Assembly (NCBI GenBank): GCA_963821925.1 | Contig: CAWGFO010000009.1 | Location: forward strand, 62,001-126,000 | Reading direction: 5' to 3' | Length of the DNA: 64,000 bases | Source of the DNA: JAOUEA01 sp963821925 | GTDB taxonomy: Bacteria; Actinomycetota; UBA4738; HRBIN12 | In this document: one piece after another, positions 40,467 to 52,551 of the stretch | Position numbering within the stretch: the first letter of the stretch is position 1 | How the letters are laid out: each line of letters begins with the position of its first letter | Translations under genes and position numbers: made by a program | The notes under the pieces: generated by a model | What the model saw: only the letters and a program-made list of their open reading frames with translations | Told to the model about the DNA's origin: nothing | Database searches by the model: none

Positions 40467-40494
40467 TTGACGCTCTGTGTGGCGCTGCTACAGT
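40467..40494 (+). promoter_or_regulatory. rRNA operon promoter
   Basis: TTGACG (40467-40472), 16-base spacer, TACAGT (40489-40494), about 290 bases before 16S. The 404-base interval 40383-40786 holds this promoter, a possible second -10 (TACGAT, 40413-40418), a boxA-like GTGCTTTACACC near 40597 and the 5' processing strand of 16S. No gene is seen in it. Confidence 0.7.
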
Positions 40495-40562
40495 AAGCGG
40501 TCGGCGCGAACCCCACCCTGCGCGGTATCTGCCGCGCTCGGGTGAGTGGAGCGTCACCTCTC

Positions 40563-40586
40563 GCACCTTGAGAACTGAACAGTGTG
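40563..40586 (+). other. 5' strand of the pre-16S processing stem
   Basis: This 24-base segment pairs with 42480-42503 in the spacer after 16S: 22 of 24 positions pair, two of them G-U. Such stems flank 16S and are cut by RNase III. Its first 14 bases (GCACCTTGAGAACT) are repeated at 42514-42527 before 23S. Confidence 0.75.
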
Positions 40587-40786
40587 TAACAGCCAGTGCT
40601 TTACACCCCGTCTGACGGGAGGCGCGGTTCGCCGTGCCTCCTCGAGTGACGGTAGTACTGAATCCGTCCGGACACATACGGGCGGGATCAGCGAAAGGCC
40701 GGCCACGGGCAGTGCCTGCTCACGGTCGGTCGACTCCAACACCAGACATGAACCCCCGAGCCTTCGGGCGAGGGGATCTCATATCT

Positions 40787-42306
<1,520 letters not shown>

Positions 42307-42479
42307 AAGGAGCCTTTGGCAAACCGGTGCGTGAGGACGTCCGATCCTCGCGCTGTCATCCGGGAGACTCCAGGTCGATAGCACTGGCCCCCGTCGGCGA
42401 AGCCGGCAACCTTCACAACCGTTAGTACGCCCGAAAGGGAGTGGAACGCGACCGTGGGGTAGCCGAACGAGCCGGCGGG

Positions 42480-42503
42480 CACACTGTTCAGCTTTGAGGG
42501 TGC
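42480..42503 (+). other. 3' strand of the pre-16S processing stem
   Basis: Complement of 40563-40586. The spacer 42307-42554 otherwise holds the 5' strand of the 23S stem (42522-42545) and no tRNA gene. Confidence 0.75.
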
Positions 42504-42521
42504 GAATCCTCGAGCACCTTG

Positions 42522-42545
42522 AGAACTCGATAGCGAGCGCGAGCA
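42522..42545 (+). other. 5' strand of the pre-23S processing stem
   Basis: This 24-base segment is complementary to 45660-45684 after 23S, with a one-base bulge. It brings the two ends of 23S together for RNase III cleavage. Confidence 0.8.
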
Positions 42546-42554
42546 TCTAGTAGT

Positions 42555-45657
<3,103 letters not shown>

Positions 45658-45659
45658 CT

Positions 45660-45684
45660 TGCTCGCGCTCGCTATCGCAGTTCT
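45660..45684 (+). other. 3' strand of the pre-23S processing stem
   Basis: Complement of 42522-42545. It is followed by a small palindrome, CTCGGAGGACTCCTCCGAG at about 45719-45737, before 5S. Confidence 0.8.
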
Positions 45685-45745
45685 CGGGCTCTGCTCGGGG
45701 ACGCACCCTCAGATCCGTCTCGGAGGACTCCTCCGAGAACCACCG

Positions 45746-45863
45746 TTTCGGTGGCCATAGCGGAGGGGAAACACCCGGTCCCATCCCGAACCCGGAAGTT
45801 AAGCCCTCCAGCGCCGATGGTACTGCCTGGGCAACTGGGTGGGAGAGTAGGTCGCCGCCGGGA
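45746..45863 (+). rRNA. rrf: 5S ribosomal RNA
   Basis: A 118-base gene with the typical GGTGGCCATAGCGGAGGGGAAACACCCGGTCCCATCCCGAACCCGGAAGTTAAG start, here read across 45749-45804, and the GATGGTACTGC and GGGAGAGTAGG segments. The 5' and 3' ends (TTTCGGTGG, CCGCCGGGA) pair to close the molecule. It is the last gene of the operon. Confidence 0.95.
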
Positions 45864-45874
45864 CATCGTTCGGA

Positions 45875-45906
45875 AACGGGCCGCCTTCGGGCGGCCCGTT
45901 CCGTTT
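45875..45906 (+). terminator. Intrinsic terminator of the rRNA operon
   Basis: AACGGGCCGCC (45875-45885) and GGCGGCCCGTT (45890-45900) form an eleven-pair stem closed by a TTCG tetraloop, followed by CCGTTT. It is the strongest terminator in the window. Confidence 0.9.
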
Positions 45907-45916
45907 CCCGACCTCG

Positions 45917-45922
45917 TAGGCT
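45917..45922 (+). promoter_or_regulatory. -10 box of the TPR gene at 45932
   Basis: TAGGCT ends nine bases before the ATG; AGGAG (45923-45927) lies in the gap, so this gene could be leaderless or minimally leadered. Confidence 0.45.
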
Positions 45923-45931
45923 AGGAGCTCG

Positions 45932-46624
45932 ATGCCCAAGGCCCTCTCACCCCGTCCCGGCGGCAAGGCCCGCCCCAAGAGCGCCGCGACGCCGAACCTG
46001 CCCCGCGACGTGAGCGAGGAGGTGCAGCGGGTCACCCGTCCGACCGAGGCGCGGGACGCCCTGTCCCGGCTGGCGCGCGCGATCGACCTGCTGGAACGAG
46101 GGGACGCCGGGGCCGCCGTCACGGAGGCCCAGAAGGCGAAACGGCTCTCGCCTCGCTCGGCCTCGATCCGCGAGGTCCTCGGGCTCGCTCTCTACGGACA
46201 GCAGCGCTGGCAGGAGGCGCTCACGGAGCTGAAGGCCTACCGCCGGATGACCGAGCACGCGGACCAGAACCACATCATGGCCGACTGCCTCCGGGGGCTC
46301 GGCCGGCCGGCCGAGGCGATCCCGCTCGTCGACGAGGAGCTCAAGTCCAAGGGCGTGCCCAACGAGGCGAAGGCCGAGGCCGTGATCGTGGCCGCATCGG
46401 CGTTCGCGGACCAGGGGCGGTTCGCCGAGGCGCTGGCGTATCTGGGCCGCGCGCGCACGCGCGAGGACGTGGCCGAGGACTACACGCTGCGCCTGTGGTA
46501 CGTGAAGGGCGACATCTTGGCCCGCGCCGGGCGGAACGACGAGGCCGCCGCCGAGTTCAAGAAGGTCATGCGGCACGACGTCGGGGCCTTCGACGCGGCC
46601 GAGCGCCTGGCCGAGCTCGGCTGA
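45932..46624 (+). CDS. Tetratricopeptide repeat protein of unknown function
   Basis: A 230-residue soluble protein. A basic, proline-rich N-terminus (about 1-45) leads into helical TPR-like repeats: LARAIDLLERGDAGAAVTEAQKAKRLSP, ASIREVLGLALYGQQRWQEALTEL, HIMADCLRGLGRPAEAIPL, AFADQGRFAEALAYLGRA and KGDILARAGRNDEAAAEFKKV. No signal peptide is present. The segment AKRLSPRSASIREVLGLAL is matched by the smaller TPR protein at 49221, so the two may be paralogues. TPRs mediate protein contacts; the partner is not evident. Confidence 0.8.
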   Translation: MPKALSPRPGGKARPKSAATPNLPRDVSEEVQRVTRPTEARDALSRLARAIDLLERGDAGAAVTEAQKAKRLSPRSASIREVLGLALYGQQRWQEALTELKAYRRMTEHADQNHIMADCLRGLGRPAEAIPLVDEELKSKGVPNEAKAEAVIVAASAFADQGRFAEALAYLGRARTREDVAEDYTLRLWYVKGDILARAGRNDEAAAEFKKVMRHDVGAFDAAERLAELG

Positions 46625-46631
46625 CCGTCGT

Positions 46632-47621
46632 TCAGGCGACCGGGTCGGCCGGCGGGCCGGGATCCGCCTCCGCCTCCGCCTCCCGGCGTTTCCGCCAGTA
46701 GCGAGCCAGGCCGACGGCGTTCATCCGGATCGAGCCGATCGCGTCGTAGCGCTCCAGGTCGATCGGCACGCCGGCGTCCGCGAGGTGATCGGCGTCCGCC
46801 ACCCCACGCAACAGGTCGGTGAGCTCGTCGGCGTCCGCGTCCGGGTGGGCGTCGAGCCGTCGCCGCACCGCATCGGACCACTCGACGATCCGCGCCGCAC
46901 CCCGGTCGCACCCTTCCTCGGCGTCGTCGATCGGCCCGAAGTGCGAGGTCATCAGCGCGGTGGCGCCGCGAGCCCGGATCGCCTCGATGCTGGCCAGGGC
47001 CGCCTCGACGTCGACCTCGGGCGGCGGGAGCGCGGGGCGATAACCGTCGGCCCAGGGCAGGTGCGACCCGATCGCCTCCCCCGTGAAGAGAGCCCCGGTG
47101 GCGTCATCGTGCAGCGCAAGGTGGTGCGAGGCGTGCCCGGGCGTGTGGAGGACGTGGAGGGATCGGTCCCCGAGCGGGATCCGGTCCCCGTCGACGACCG
47201 CGCGGATCCGAGCGGCGTCCACCGGCTCGGTATCGCCGAAGAACGCCCGCATGCGCGCCTCGCCGTACGTGCGCGCGGTGGAGGCCACCAGCCTCGAGGG
47301 ATCGGCGAGGTGCGGCGCGCCCCGCTCGTGCACCCAGACGTCGGCCCGCGGGAAGCGGGGGAGCAGCGTCCCGGCGCCACCGGCGTGATCCAGATGGATG
47401 TGGGTGACCACCAGGTGGGCCAGGTCGTCGGCGCCGAGCCCGAGCTGCGCGAGCGCCGCGAGCACGACCGGCGCATCGGCCGCGGGCCCGGTCTCGACGA
47501 GGGTCGGCTCCGAGCCCGTGAGGAGGTAGACGGCGTTGAACTCGTCGAGGTCGGCCATCCGGGTGTCGATCAGGACGGTCCCGGGCGCCACCTCGCGCAG
47601 GATCGGCTCGCGAGGGGACAT
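46632..47621 (-). CDS. Metallo-beta-lactamase-fold hydrolase (glyoxalase II-like)
   Basis: A 329-residue protein. The metal-binding signature THIHLDHAGG is present, with a further histidine in HTPGHASHHLALH, the acidic bridging position as Glu in LFTGEAIGSHLPW (usually Asp), and a final histidine in MTSHFGPI. A C-terminal helical region (about 235-329) follows, as in thioesterase-like members. The start ATG 47621 begins the conserved domain; a CAGACT sequence seven bases upstream resembles the local -10 box. Substrate unknown. It is tail to tail with the TPR gene. Confidence 0.85.
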   Translation of the reverse strand: MSPREPILREVAPGTVLIDTRMADLDEFNAVYLLTGSEPTLVETGPAADAPVVLAALAQLGLGADDLAHLVVTHIHLDHAGGAGTLLPRFPRADVWVHERGAPHLADPSRLVASTARTYGEARMRAFFGDTEPVDAARIRAVVDGDRIPLGDRSLHVLHTPGHASHHLALHDDATGALFTGEAIGSHLPWADGYRPALPPPEVDVEAALASIEAIRARGATALMTSHFGPIDDAEEGCDRGAARIVEWSDAVRRRLDAHPDADADELTDLLRGVADADHLADAGVPIDLERYDAIGSIRMNAVGLARYWRKRREAEAEADPGPPADPVA

Positions 47622-47659
47622 GGCACGAGTCTGGCACAGGGCGTGTCGTCGGGCGGTGC

Positions 47660-47665
47660 TAGCGT
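47660..47665 (+). promoter_or_regulatory. -10 box of the SSB-like gene
   Basis: TAGCGT, 32 bases before the ATG at 47698, with CGGAGG close to the start as ribosome-binding site. Confidence 0.4.
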
Positions 47666-47697
47666 CGCGGCGCCTCCTCCCCCGGAACGGAGGACCC

Positions 47698-48012
47698 ATG
47701 GTCACAGTCAATGTGGTGGTGCTCGCGGGGACGATCGCCGCCGAGCCGGTCGTGCGGCAGATGCCGTCAGGCGACGAGGTGACCGAGCTCCGGGTCGCGG
47801 TGCCCGAGGCCGGCAAGCGGCTGCTCCCGCTCCCCGTGGCGGCCTGGCACGCGACGGTCGGCAAGCGAGCGCTGAAGGGACTGGCCAAGGGCGACGACGT
47901 GCTCGTGTACGGGCAGCTCGCTCGGCGCTTCTACCGGAGCGGCGCCGGCGCGAGGAGCCTGACCGAGGTGATCGCCACCGGGATCAAGAAGCTCGAGCCG
48001 CACGAGGCGTGA
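47698..48012 (+). CDS. Single-stranded DNA-binding protein-like OB-fold protein
   Basis: A 104-residue OB-fold protein. It begins VNVVVLAGTIAAEPVVRQMPSGDEVTELRVAV, as SSB proteins do, with KGLAKGDDVLVYGQLARRFYR in the middle. It lacks the glycine-rich linker and acidic tail of replicative SSB, so it is more likely an accessory or small SSB paralogue. The aromatic DNA-binding residues are partly kept (Trp in AAWHA, Phe-Tyr in RRFYR). The start has CGGAGG five bases upstream. It stands alone between two minus-strand genes. Confidence 0.8.
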   Translation: MVTVNVVVLAGTIAAEPVVRQMPSGDEVTELRVAVPEAGKRLLPLPVAAWHATVGKRALKGLAKGDDVLVYGQLARRFYRSGAGARSLTEVIATGIKKLEPHEA

Positions 48013-48039
48013 CGCCGTGCTGGTACGTAGGAGGCCCGC

Positions 48040-49215
48040 TCAGGCGTCGACGGGCATCATGACCATGCCGGTGCGCGGTTTGGGCCAGAAGTACGTCGAT
48101 TTCTGGGGGAGGCGCTCGCCGCGCTCGACGACCGCGCGGATCCGTTCGGGGGTCGTGGCCGGCAGGAACCACGCGGCCAGCGCCCCCTCGTCGACGACCG
48201 CGGCATCGGCCGCGCCGGCGTCGGGCACGTACCGCAACGACCCGTCCGGGGCGGCGCCCTCGAGCACCGTCTCGTGCAGCGCGCGGACGGCGGGAGGGTC
48301 TCCCTCGAGCCTGGCGACACGGTAGACCACGAGGTCTCCTTCGCGTCGGGCGCTCCCGATCGTCACGTCGTCATCGGACAGCGCCGCCAGCACGTCCTCC
48401 AGGCGGGAGACCCGATCGCCGATCGCCGGCGGCGAGCCGGCCGACTGCACCCGATGGAAGGGCAGGACCGGCAGGTGCTCGGTCGCCGCATCGACGACCA
48501 GGGTCAGGACCCGGTCCCATGGGCCCGGACCGTGCCGGGCGTGCTGCTCGTCGCGGTACGCGAGGGCGGTCGTGTAGCGGTGGTGACCGTCGGCGACCAG
48601 GAGCGGCGTCTCGGCGAGCCATCCGCCGACATCCGCGTCAGCCGTCACCGGCCACATCCGGTGGCGCACGCCCTGCTCGTCGAGGGTCTCGTAGGGAGGG
48701 GGCGCGGCGATGGTGGCGTCCAGGAGGTCGGCGAGCGGCCGGCACGGTCCGGCGATCGTGCCGTACACCGCCGACAGGTGGGTGCGGGTCGCGCGCAGCA
48801 ACCGCAGCCGGTCCTCCACGGGGCCGGGCATCGTCCGCTCGTGCGGGATCACCCGCCCGCCCCACGGCTCCAGCTCCATCGCGGCGAACACGCCGCGGAT
48901 CGTGTGGGGCGAGCCCTGCAGCGGGAACGCCATCTCGTATGCGTAGAACGCCGGGGCGTCGCTGCGACGCAGGGCCCCGCGCTCCTCCCAGTCCTCGAGG
49001 AGGTGAGCCGCGCGGGCGTACCGGGAGTCGAGAGCCTCGGGGTCGTCGCTGCCTTCCGCCAGGTCGAGATGGACGACGCTGAAGGGGCTCGTGGTCAGGT
49101 AGGCGCGCCGGCGAGCGTCGCTGATAACGTCGTACGGCGGCGCCGTGACCCGGTCCAGCGGGCCCGAGACGGCGATGTCGTACGCGAGACCGACGAACGG
49201 GAAGAGGCGAGGCAC
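48040..49215 (-). CDS. DUF1015 family protein
   Basis: A 391-residue protein of a conserved family with no agreed function. Family hallmarks are FVGLAYDIAVSGPLDRVTAPPYDVIS, the motif VIPHERTMPGPVEDRLRLLRAT, the histidine-rich VADGHHRYTTALAYRDE and the closing KSTYFWPKPRTGMVMMPV. The conserved histidines suggest an enzyme. In other bacteria relatives are found near serine or hydroxypyruvate metabolism genes, but no such link is visible here. Start GTG 49215; a divergent TPR gene begins six bases away, so promoters must overlap. Confidence 0.85.
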   Translation of the reverse strand: MPRLFPFVGLAYDIAVSGPLDRVTAPPYDVISDARRRAYLTTSPFSVVHLDLAEGSDDPEALDSRYARAAHLLEDWEERGALRRSDAPAFYAYEMAFPLQGSPHTIRGVFAAMELEPWGGRVIPHERTMPGPVEDRLRLLRATRTHLSAVYGTIAGPCRPLADLLDATIAAPPPYETLDEQGVRHRMWPVTADADVGGWLAETPLLVADGHHRYTTALAYRDEQHARHGPGPWDRVLTLVVDAATEHLPVLPFHRVQSAGSPPAIGDRVSRLEDVLAALSDDDVTIGSARREGDLVVYRVARLEGDPPAVRALHETVLEGAAPDGSLRYVPDAGAADAAVVDEGALAAWFLPATTPERIRAVVERGERLPQKSTYFWPKPRTGMVMMPVDA

Positions 49216-49220
49216 GCACC

Positions 49221-49595
49221 TTGTATAGCAGCCGCATCCGGGACGAGACCGCCTACGACCTGTTCGCGCGCGGCCGGGCCCTCCTCCGGGACGGCCATCC
49301 GCACCAGGCGGCGATGCTGCTCGGCAAGGCGAAGCTGCTCGAGCCCGAGAAGGCGTCGATCCGAGAAGCGCTCGGCCGGGCGCTCTTCCTGAGCGGCCGA
49401 TGGCGCCGTGCTCGACGTGAGTTCACGAAGGTGGTCCAGCTCAACCCGAGCGACGACTACGCGCACTTCGCGCTCGCGATGGCCTGCGAGCGCACGGGCG
49501 AGATCGAACGCGCCCGCGGCCACGCGAAACTCGCGGCCGCCCTCCGCCCCGGCACCGAGGACTACGAGCGGATCCTCCGCCGCCTGGGCGGTTAG
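49221..49595 (+). CDS. Small tetratricopeptide repeat protein
   Basis: A 124-residue protein, nearly all TPR: ETAYDLFARGRALLRDGHPHQAAMLLGKAKLLEP, ASIREALGRALFLSGRWRRARREFTKV and DYAHFALAMACERTGEIERARGHAKLAAALRP. The start is uncertain. TTG 49221 is the first available codon, and no Shine-Dalgarno is seen. It abuts the next gene (TAG then ATG), so the two are probably cotranscribed. It resembles the TPR protein at 45932. Confidence 0.75.
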   Translation: MYSSRIRDETAYDLFARGRALLRDGHPHQAAMLLGKAKLLEPEKASIREALGRALFLSGRWRRARREFTKVVQLNPSDDYAHFALAMACERTGEIERARGHAKLAAALRPGTEDYERILRRLGG

Positions 49596-50375
49596 ATGCT
49601 GGCCGAGCGGTACGACGCGTTCCTGTTCGATCTCGACGGGGTCCTGTATCGAGGGGACGAGCCGGTCCCGGGGGCCCCCGAGGCGGTGGCGGCGCTCCGT
49701 GCGCTCGGCAAGGGGATCGCGTTCGTCACGAACAACTCGTCGAGGACCCCTGAGAAGGTGGTGGCGCGGCTGCGGTCCGTCGGGATCCCCGCGGATCCCG
49801 ACGAGGTGGAGACGTCGGCCCTCACCACCGCGGCGCTCCTGGCCGAGCGCGGCGTGCCCGACGCGTACGTGATCGGCGGGGAGGGCGTCCGGCGTGCGCT
49901 TGCCGAGGCCGGGATCTCCGTGCTCGAGGGCGACCCGGGCACCGCCGGCGCGGTGGTCGTGGGGTTCGACCCCGAAGTCGACTACGGGAAGCTCCGCCGG
50001 GCCTCGCTGCTCGTGCAGGCGGGGGTCCCCTTCATCGCCACGAACCCCGACGCCTCGTTCCCGGCGGGCGACGGTGAACGGTGGCCGGGAGCGGGGGCCC
50101 TCGTGGCCGCGGTCGAGACGACGACCGGGATCCGGGCCGAGGTGATCGGCAAGCCGAACGCCCCGATCCTGCGCGCGGCCCTGGCCCGCGCCGGCGGCGG
50201 CCGGCCGCTGATGATCGGCGACCGGCTCGACACGGACATCGCGGGCGCCGTGACGATGGGATGGCCGTCGCTCCTCGTGCTCACGGGCATCTCGAGCCGG
50301 GGCGACATCCCCGCCTTCGGGTTCGCCCCGACCTACGTCTGGGACGACCTCTCGCTCCTCACCGACCCCGACTGA
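49596..50375 (+). CDS. HAD superfamily IIA phosphatase (NagD-like)
   Basis: A 259-residue hydrolase. HAD motif I is FLFDLDGVLYRG with the nucleophilic aspartate, motif II is FVTNNSSRTPEKV, the cap contains ATNPDASFPAGDG, motif III is the lysine in VIGKPNAPIL, and motif IV is MIGDRLDTDIAGAVTMGW. This is the NagD/phosphoglycolate and 4-nitrophenyl phosphatase subgroup, generally acting on small phosphorylated metabolites. The physiological substrate cannot be read from sequence. It begins directly after the TPR stop. Confidence 0.9.
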   Translation: MLAERYDAFLFDLDGVLYRGDEPVPGAPEAVAALRALGKGIAFVTNNSSRTPEKVVARLRSVGIPADPDEVETSALTTAALLAERGVPDAYVIGGEGVRRALAEAGISVLEGDPGTAGAVVVGFDPEVDYGKLRRASLLVQAGVPFIATNPDASFPAGDGERWPGAGALVAAVETTTGIRAEVIGKPNAPILRAALARAGGGRPLMIGDRLDTDIAGAVTMGWPSLLVLTGISSRGDIPAFGFAPTYVWDDLSLLTDPD

Positions 50376-50404
50376 TCGCCGGCGAGCGCGTTCGGGACGC
50401 GGGG

Positions 50405-50410
50405 TATGCT
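50405..50410 (+). promoter_or_regulatory. -10 box ahead of the lysine-tailed protein
   Basis: TATGCT about 35 bases before the ATG at 50445; GGAGGAAGGA (50427-50436) follows as ribosome-binding site. Confidence 0.45.
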
Positions 50411-50444
50411 CCCGGTAGGCATCCCCGGAGGAAGGAACGACCCC

Positions 50445-50873
50445 ATGTTGATCGACGACGTATGGCAGACGATCGAGGCGACGCTCGGGAACCTCACCCC
50501 CGCCAAGGCCCGCGAGCTCGCGAAGAGCATCGCGGAGCCGGGCGCGGCCAAGGAGCAGGTCGCCAAGACCGCCGCGGACCTGATGGAGTGGTCCCAGCAC
50601 AACCGCGAGCGGATCCGGAGCATCGTGTCCCACGAGATCGTGGCTCAGGGTGCGCACCTCGGCCTGGCCTCGCAGGCCGAGCTCGACGCCCTGAAGAAGC
50701 GTGTGCGCGAGCTCGAACGAGCCGCGGGGATGACCGCCTCGGGACGGACCGCGCGGACGGCCCCGGCCAAGAAGACCGCCGCCAAGAAGTCCACGGCCAA
50801 GAAGACGACCGCTCGCAAGCCCGCCGCCTCGAAGGCGTCTGCGACGTCGACGCCCCCGGGCGAGGGCGGCTAG
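50445..50873 (+). CDS. Phasin-like helical protein with a lysine/alanine histone-like tail
   Basis: A 142-residue protein. The N-terminal 95 residues are helical (IEATLGNLTPAKARELAKSIAEPGA, GLASQAELDALKKRVRELE, a short coiled coil). The C-terminal tail has repeated AAKK/TAKK units (PAKKTAAKKSTAKKTTARKP), like histone H1-type and phasin-associated tails that bind DNA or polymer granules. ATG 50445 was chosen for its strong Shine-Dalgarno; an in-frame start at 50406 is upstream of it. It precedes tlyA-nadK-recN by eight bases. Function is not established. Confidence 0.75.
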   Translation: MLIDDVWQTIEATLGNLTPAKARELAKSIAEPGAAKEQVAKTAADLMEWSQHNRERIRSIVSHEIVAQGAHLGLASQAELDALKKRVRELERAAGMTASGRTARTAPAKKTAAKKSTAKKTTARKPAASKASATSTPPGEGG

Positions 50874-50881
50874 CCGACCGG

Positions 50882-51679
50882 ATGACCCGCCGCCGTCTCG
50901 ACGCCGAGCTCGTGCGCCGGGGCTTGGCCGCCAGCCGCGCGGAGGCGCAGGAAGCCGTGCGCGCGGGGTTGGTGACCGTGGCCGGCTCGCCGGCAACCAA
51001 GGCGGCCACGATGGTGGCCGACGACGCCCCGGTGGAGTTGGCGGGGCCTGCCCGGCGGTTCGTCTCGAGGGGCGGCGAGAAGCTCGACGCCGCGCTGGAC
51101 CGGTTCGCGGTCGACCCCGCCGGGCTCGAGTGTCTGGACGCCGGCGCCTCGACCGGGGGATTCACCGATCGCCTGCTGCGCGGCGGGGCGGCCCACGTGA
51201 CGGCGGTCGACGTGGGGTACGGGCAGCTCGCGTGGTCGCTCCGCACCGATGAGCGCGTGACGGTGCTCGAGCGCACGAACGTCCGCGAGCTGCATCCCGG
51301 CGACCTCCCGACGCCCGCGGAGCTGGTGGTCGCCGACCTGTCGTTCATCTCCCTCCGGCTCGTCGTGCCGGCGCTGGTGGGCGTGGCCGCGCCCGCCGCC
51401 GCGTTCGTCGTGCTCGTCAAGCCGCAGTTCGAGGCCGGGTCCGGCGCCGTGTCGCGCGGCGGCGTCGTGCGCGATCCGGCGGTCTGGCGCCGCGTGCTCG
51501 ACGAGGTGACGACGGCCTTCGACGCTGCGGCGGTGACGCCGCAGGGGCTGATGGCCTCGCCGGTCCTCGGACCCGCCGGCAACGTCGAGTTCCTCCTGTA
51601 CGGCCGCCGCGGCGCCCCCCGGGCGCCGGTCGACCTGGACGCAGCGGTGGGCGAGGCCGAAGGGGTCAGGGCGCCGTGA
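50882..51679 (+). CDS. tlyA: TlyA family rRNA 2'-O-methyltransferase
   Basis: A 265-residue protein with an N-terminal S4 RNA-binding domain (RRRLDAELVRRGLAASRAEAQEAVRAGLV) and an RrmJ/FtsJ-type methyltransferase. FVSRGGEKLDAALD, the SAM motif CLDAGASTGGFTDRLL, DVGYGQLAWSLR, VADLSFISLRLVVPAL and LVKPQFEAG carry the expected K-D-K-E residues. In mycobacteria TlyA methylates 16S and 23S rRNA and gives capreomycin sensitivity. The gene order tlyA-nadK-recN is conserved in actinobacteria. Stop overlaps nadK (GTGA). Confidence 0.93.
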   Translation: MTRRRLDAELVRRGLAASRAEAQEAVRAGLVTVAGSPATKAATMVADDAPVELAGPARRFVSRGGEKLDAALDRFAVDPAGLECLDAGASTGGFTDRLLRGGAAHVTAVDVGYGQLAWSLRTDERVTVLERTNVRELHPGDLPTPAELVVADLSFISLRLVVPALVGVAAPAAAFVVLVKPQFEAGSGAVSRGGVVRDPAVWRRVLDEVTTAFDAAAVTPQGLMASPVLGPAGNVEFLLYGRRGAPRAPVDLDAAVGEAEGVRAP

Positions 51680-52542
51680 GCCGCGTCGGGTTCGTCACCC
51701 ACCCGCGCCGCGCGGCGGCGGTCGACGCCGCGATGTGGCTCGACCGCCTGCTCTCCTCCGAGGGCGTGGAGACCGTGCGGCTGCCCGATGACGGGCACCG
51801 GCCGCCCGAGGGAGCCGACGGCCTCGATCTCGTGGTCTCGGTCGGGGGCGACGGGACGTTCCTCCGAGCGGCGTTCTCGAGCTCGGATGCCGGCTGTCCG
51901 GTGCTGGGCGTGAAGGTCGGCCGGCTCGGCTTCCTCACCGAGGTCGAGCCCGAGGACGCGCCGGACCTGATCCGGAGCGTCCTCCGCGGCGACGCGACGA
52001 TCGAGGGGCGGCTCGCCCTCACGGCCGAGCCGGTGGAGGGTGTCGACTTCGAGCCCCAGTGGGGCCTGAACGAGATCATGGTCGAGAAGCACGCACGGCA
52101 CCGCCTGGTTCGCCTGGCGGTTCACGTCGACGGGAGCTACGTGACGACCTTCTCGGCCGACGGGGTGATCGTGGCCTCGCCGACCGGGTCGACCGCCTAC
52201 TCCTTCTCCGCGAGAGGGCCGATCGTGAGCCCCCGGGTGGATTCCCTCGTGCTGACCCCCGTCGCCCCGCACATGGTGTTCGACCGGTCGTTCGTCCTGG
52301 ACGCCGGGAGCCAGGTCTGCCTCGGCGTGGTCGGGGAGGAGAGCGGCCTGCTCTCGGCCGACGGACGTCAGAGCATCGAGCTCCCGGTGGGGGCGTCGGT
52401 GCTGATCCGGGCGTCGGCCCGGCCCGCCCGGCTCGTCCGTCGCGAGGGCGCGCCGAGCTTCCTCGAGCTCGTCCGCGAGAAGTTCGATCTGCCCGGCGAC
52501 GACCCCTCGTCGCCCTCGGGCGATGTCGGGGTGCAGGACTAG
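51676..52542 (+). CDS. nadK: NAD kinase
   Basis: A 288-residue enzyme forming NADP from NAD. The catalytic/nucleotide motif VSVGGDGTFLRAAF, LGVKVGRLGFLTEV, the NE of GLNEIMVEK and the glycine/threonine-rich VASPTGSTAYSFSARGPIVSP are present. GTG 51676 overlaps tlyA. Ten bases after its stop, recN begins with its own -10 box overlapping the nadK stop. Confidence 0.95.
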   Translation: MSRVGFVTHPRRAAAVDAAMWLDRLLSSEGVETVRLPDDGHRPPEGADGLDLVVSVGGDGTFLRAAFSSSDAGCPVLGVKVGRLGFLTEVEPEDAPDLIRSVLRGDATIEGRLALTAEPVEGVDFEPQWGLNEIMVEKHARHRLVRLAVHVDGSYVTTFSADGVIVASPTGSTAYSFSARGPIVSPRVDSLVLTPVAPHMVFDRSFVLDAGSQVCLGVVGEESGLLSADGRQSIELPVGASVLIRASARPARLVRREGAPSFLELVREKFDLPGDDPSSPSGDVGVQD

Positions 52543-52545
52543 ACT
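52540..52545 (+). promoter_or_regulatory. -10 box of recN, leaderless geometry
   Basis: TAGACT overlaps the nadK stop (TAG) and ends six bases before the GTG at 52552. No LexA-box palindrome was noticed here. Confidence 0.6.
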
Positions 52546-52551
52546 GCGCGC

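Noticed and set aside
42307..42554. tRNA-Ile or tRNA-Ala in the 16S-23S spacer
   Set aside because: No cloverleaf or TTCGAATC-type T-loop arrangement was found. The spacer is explained by the two processing stems.
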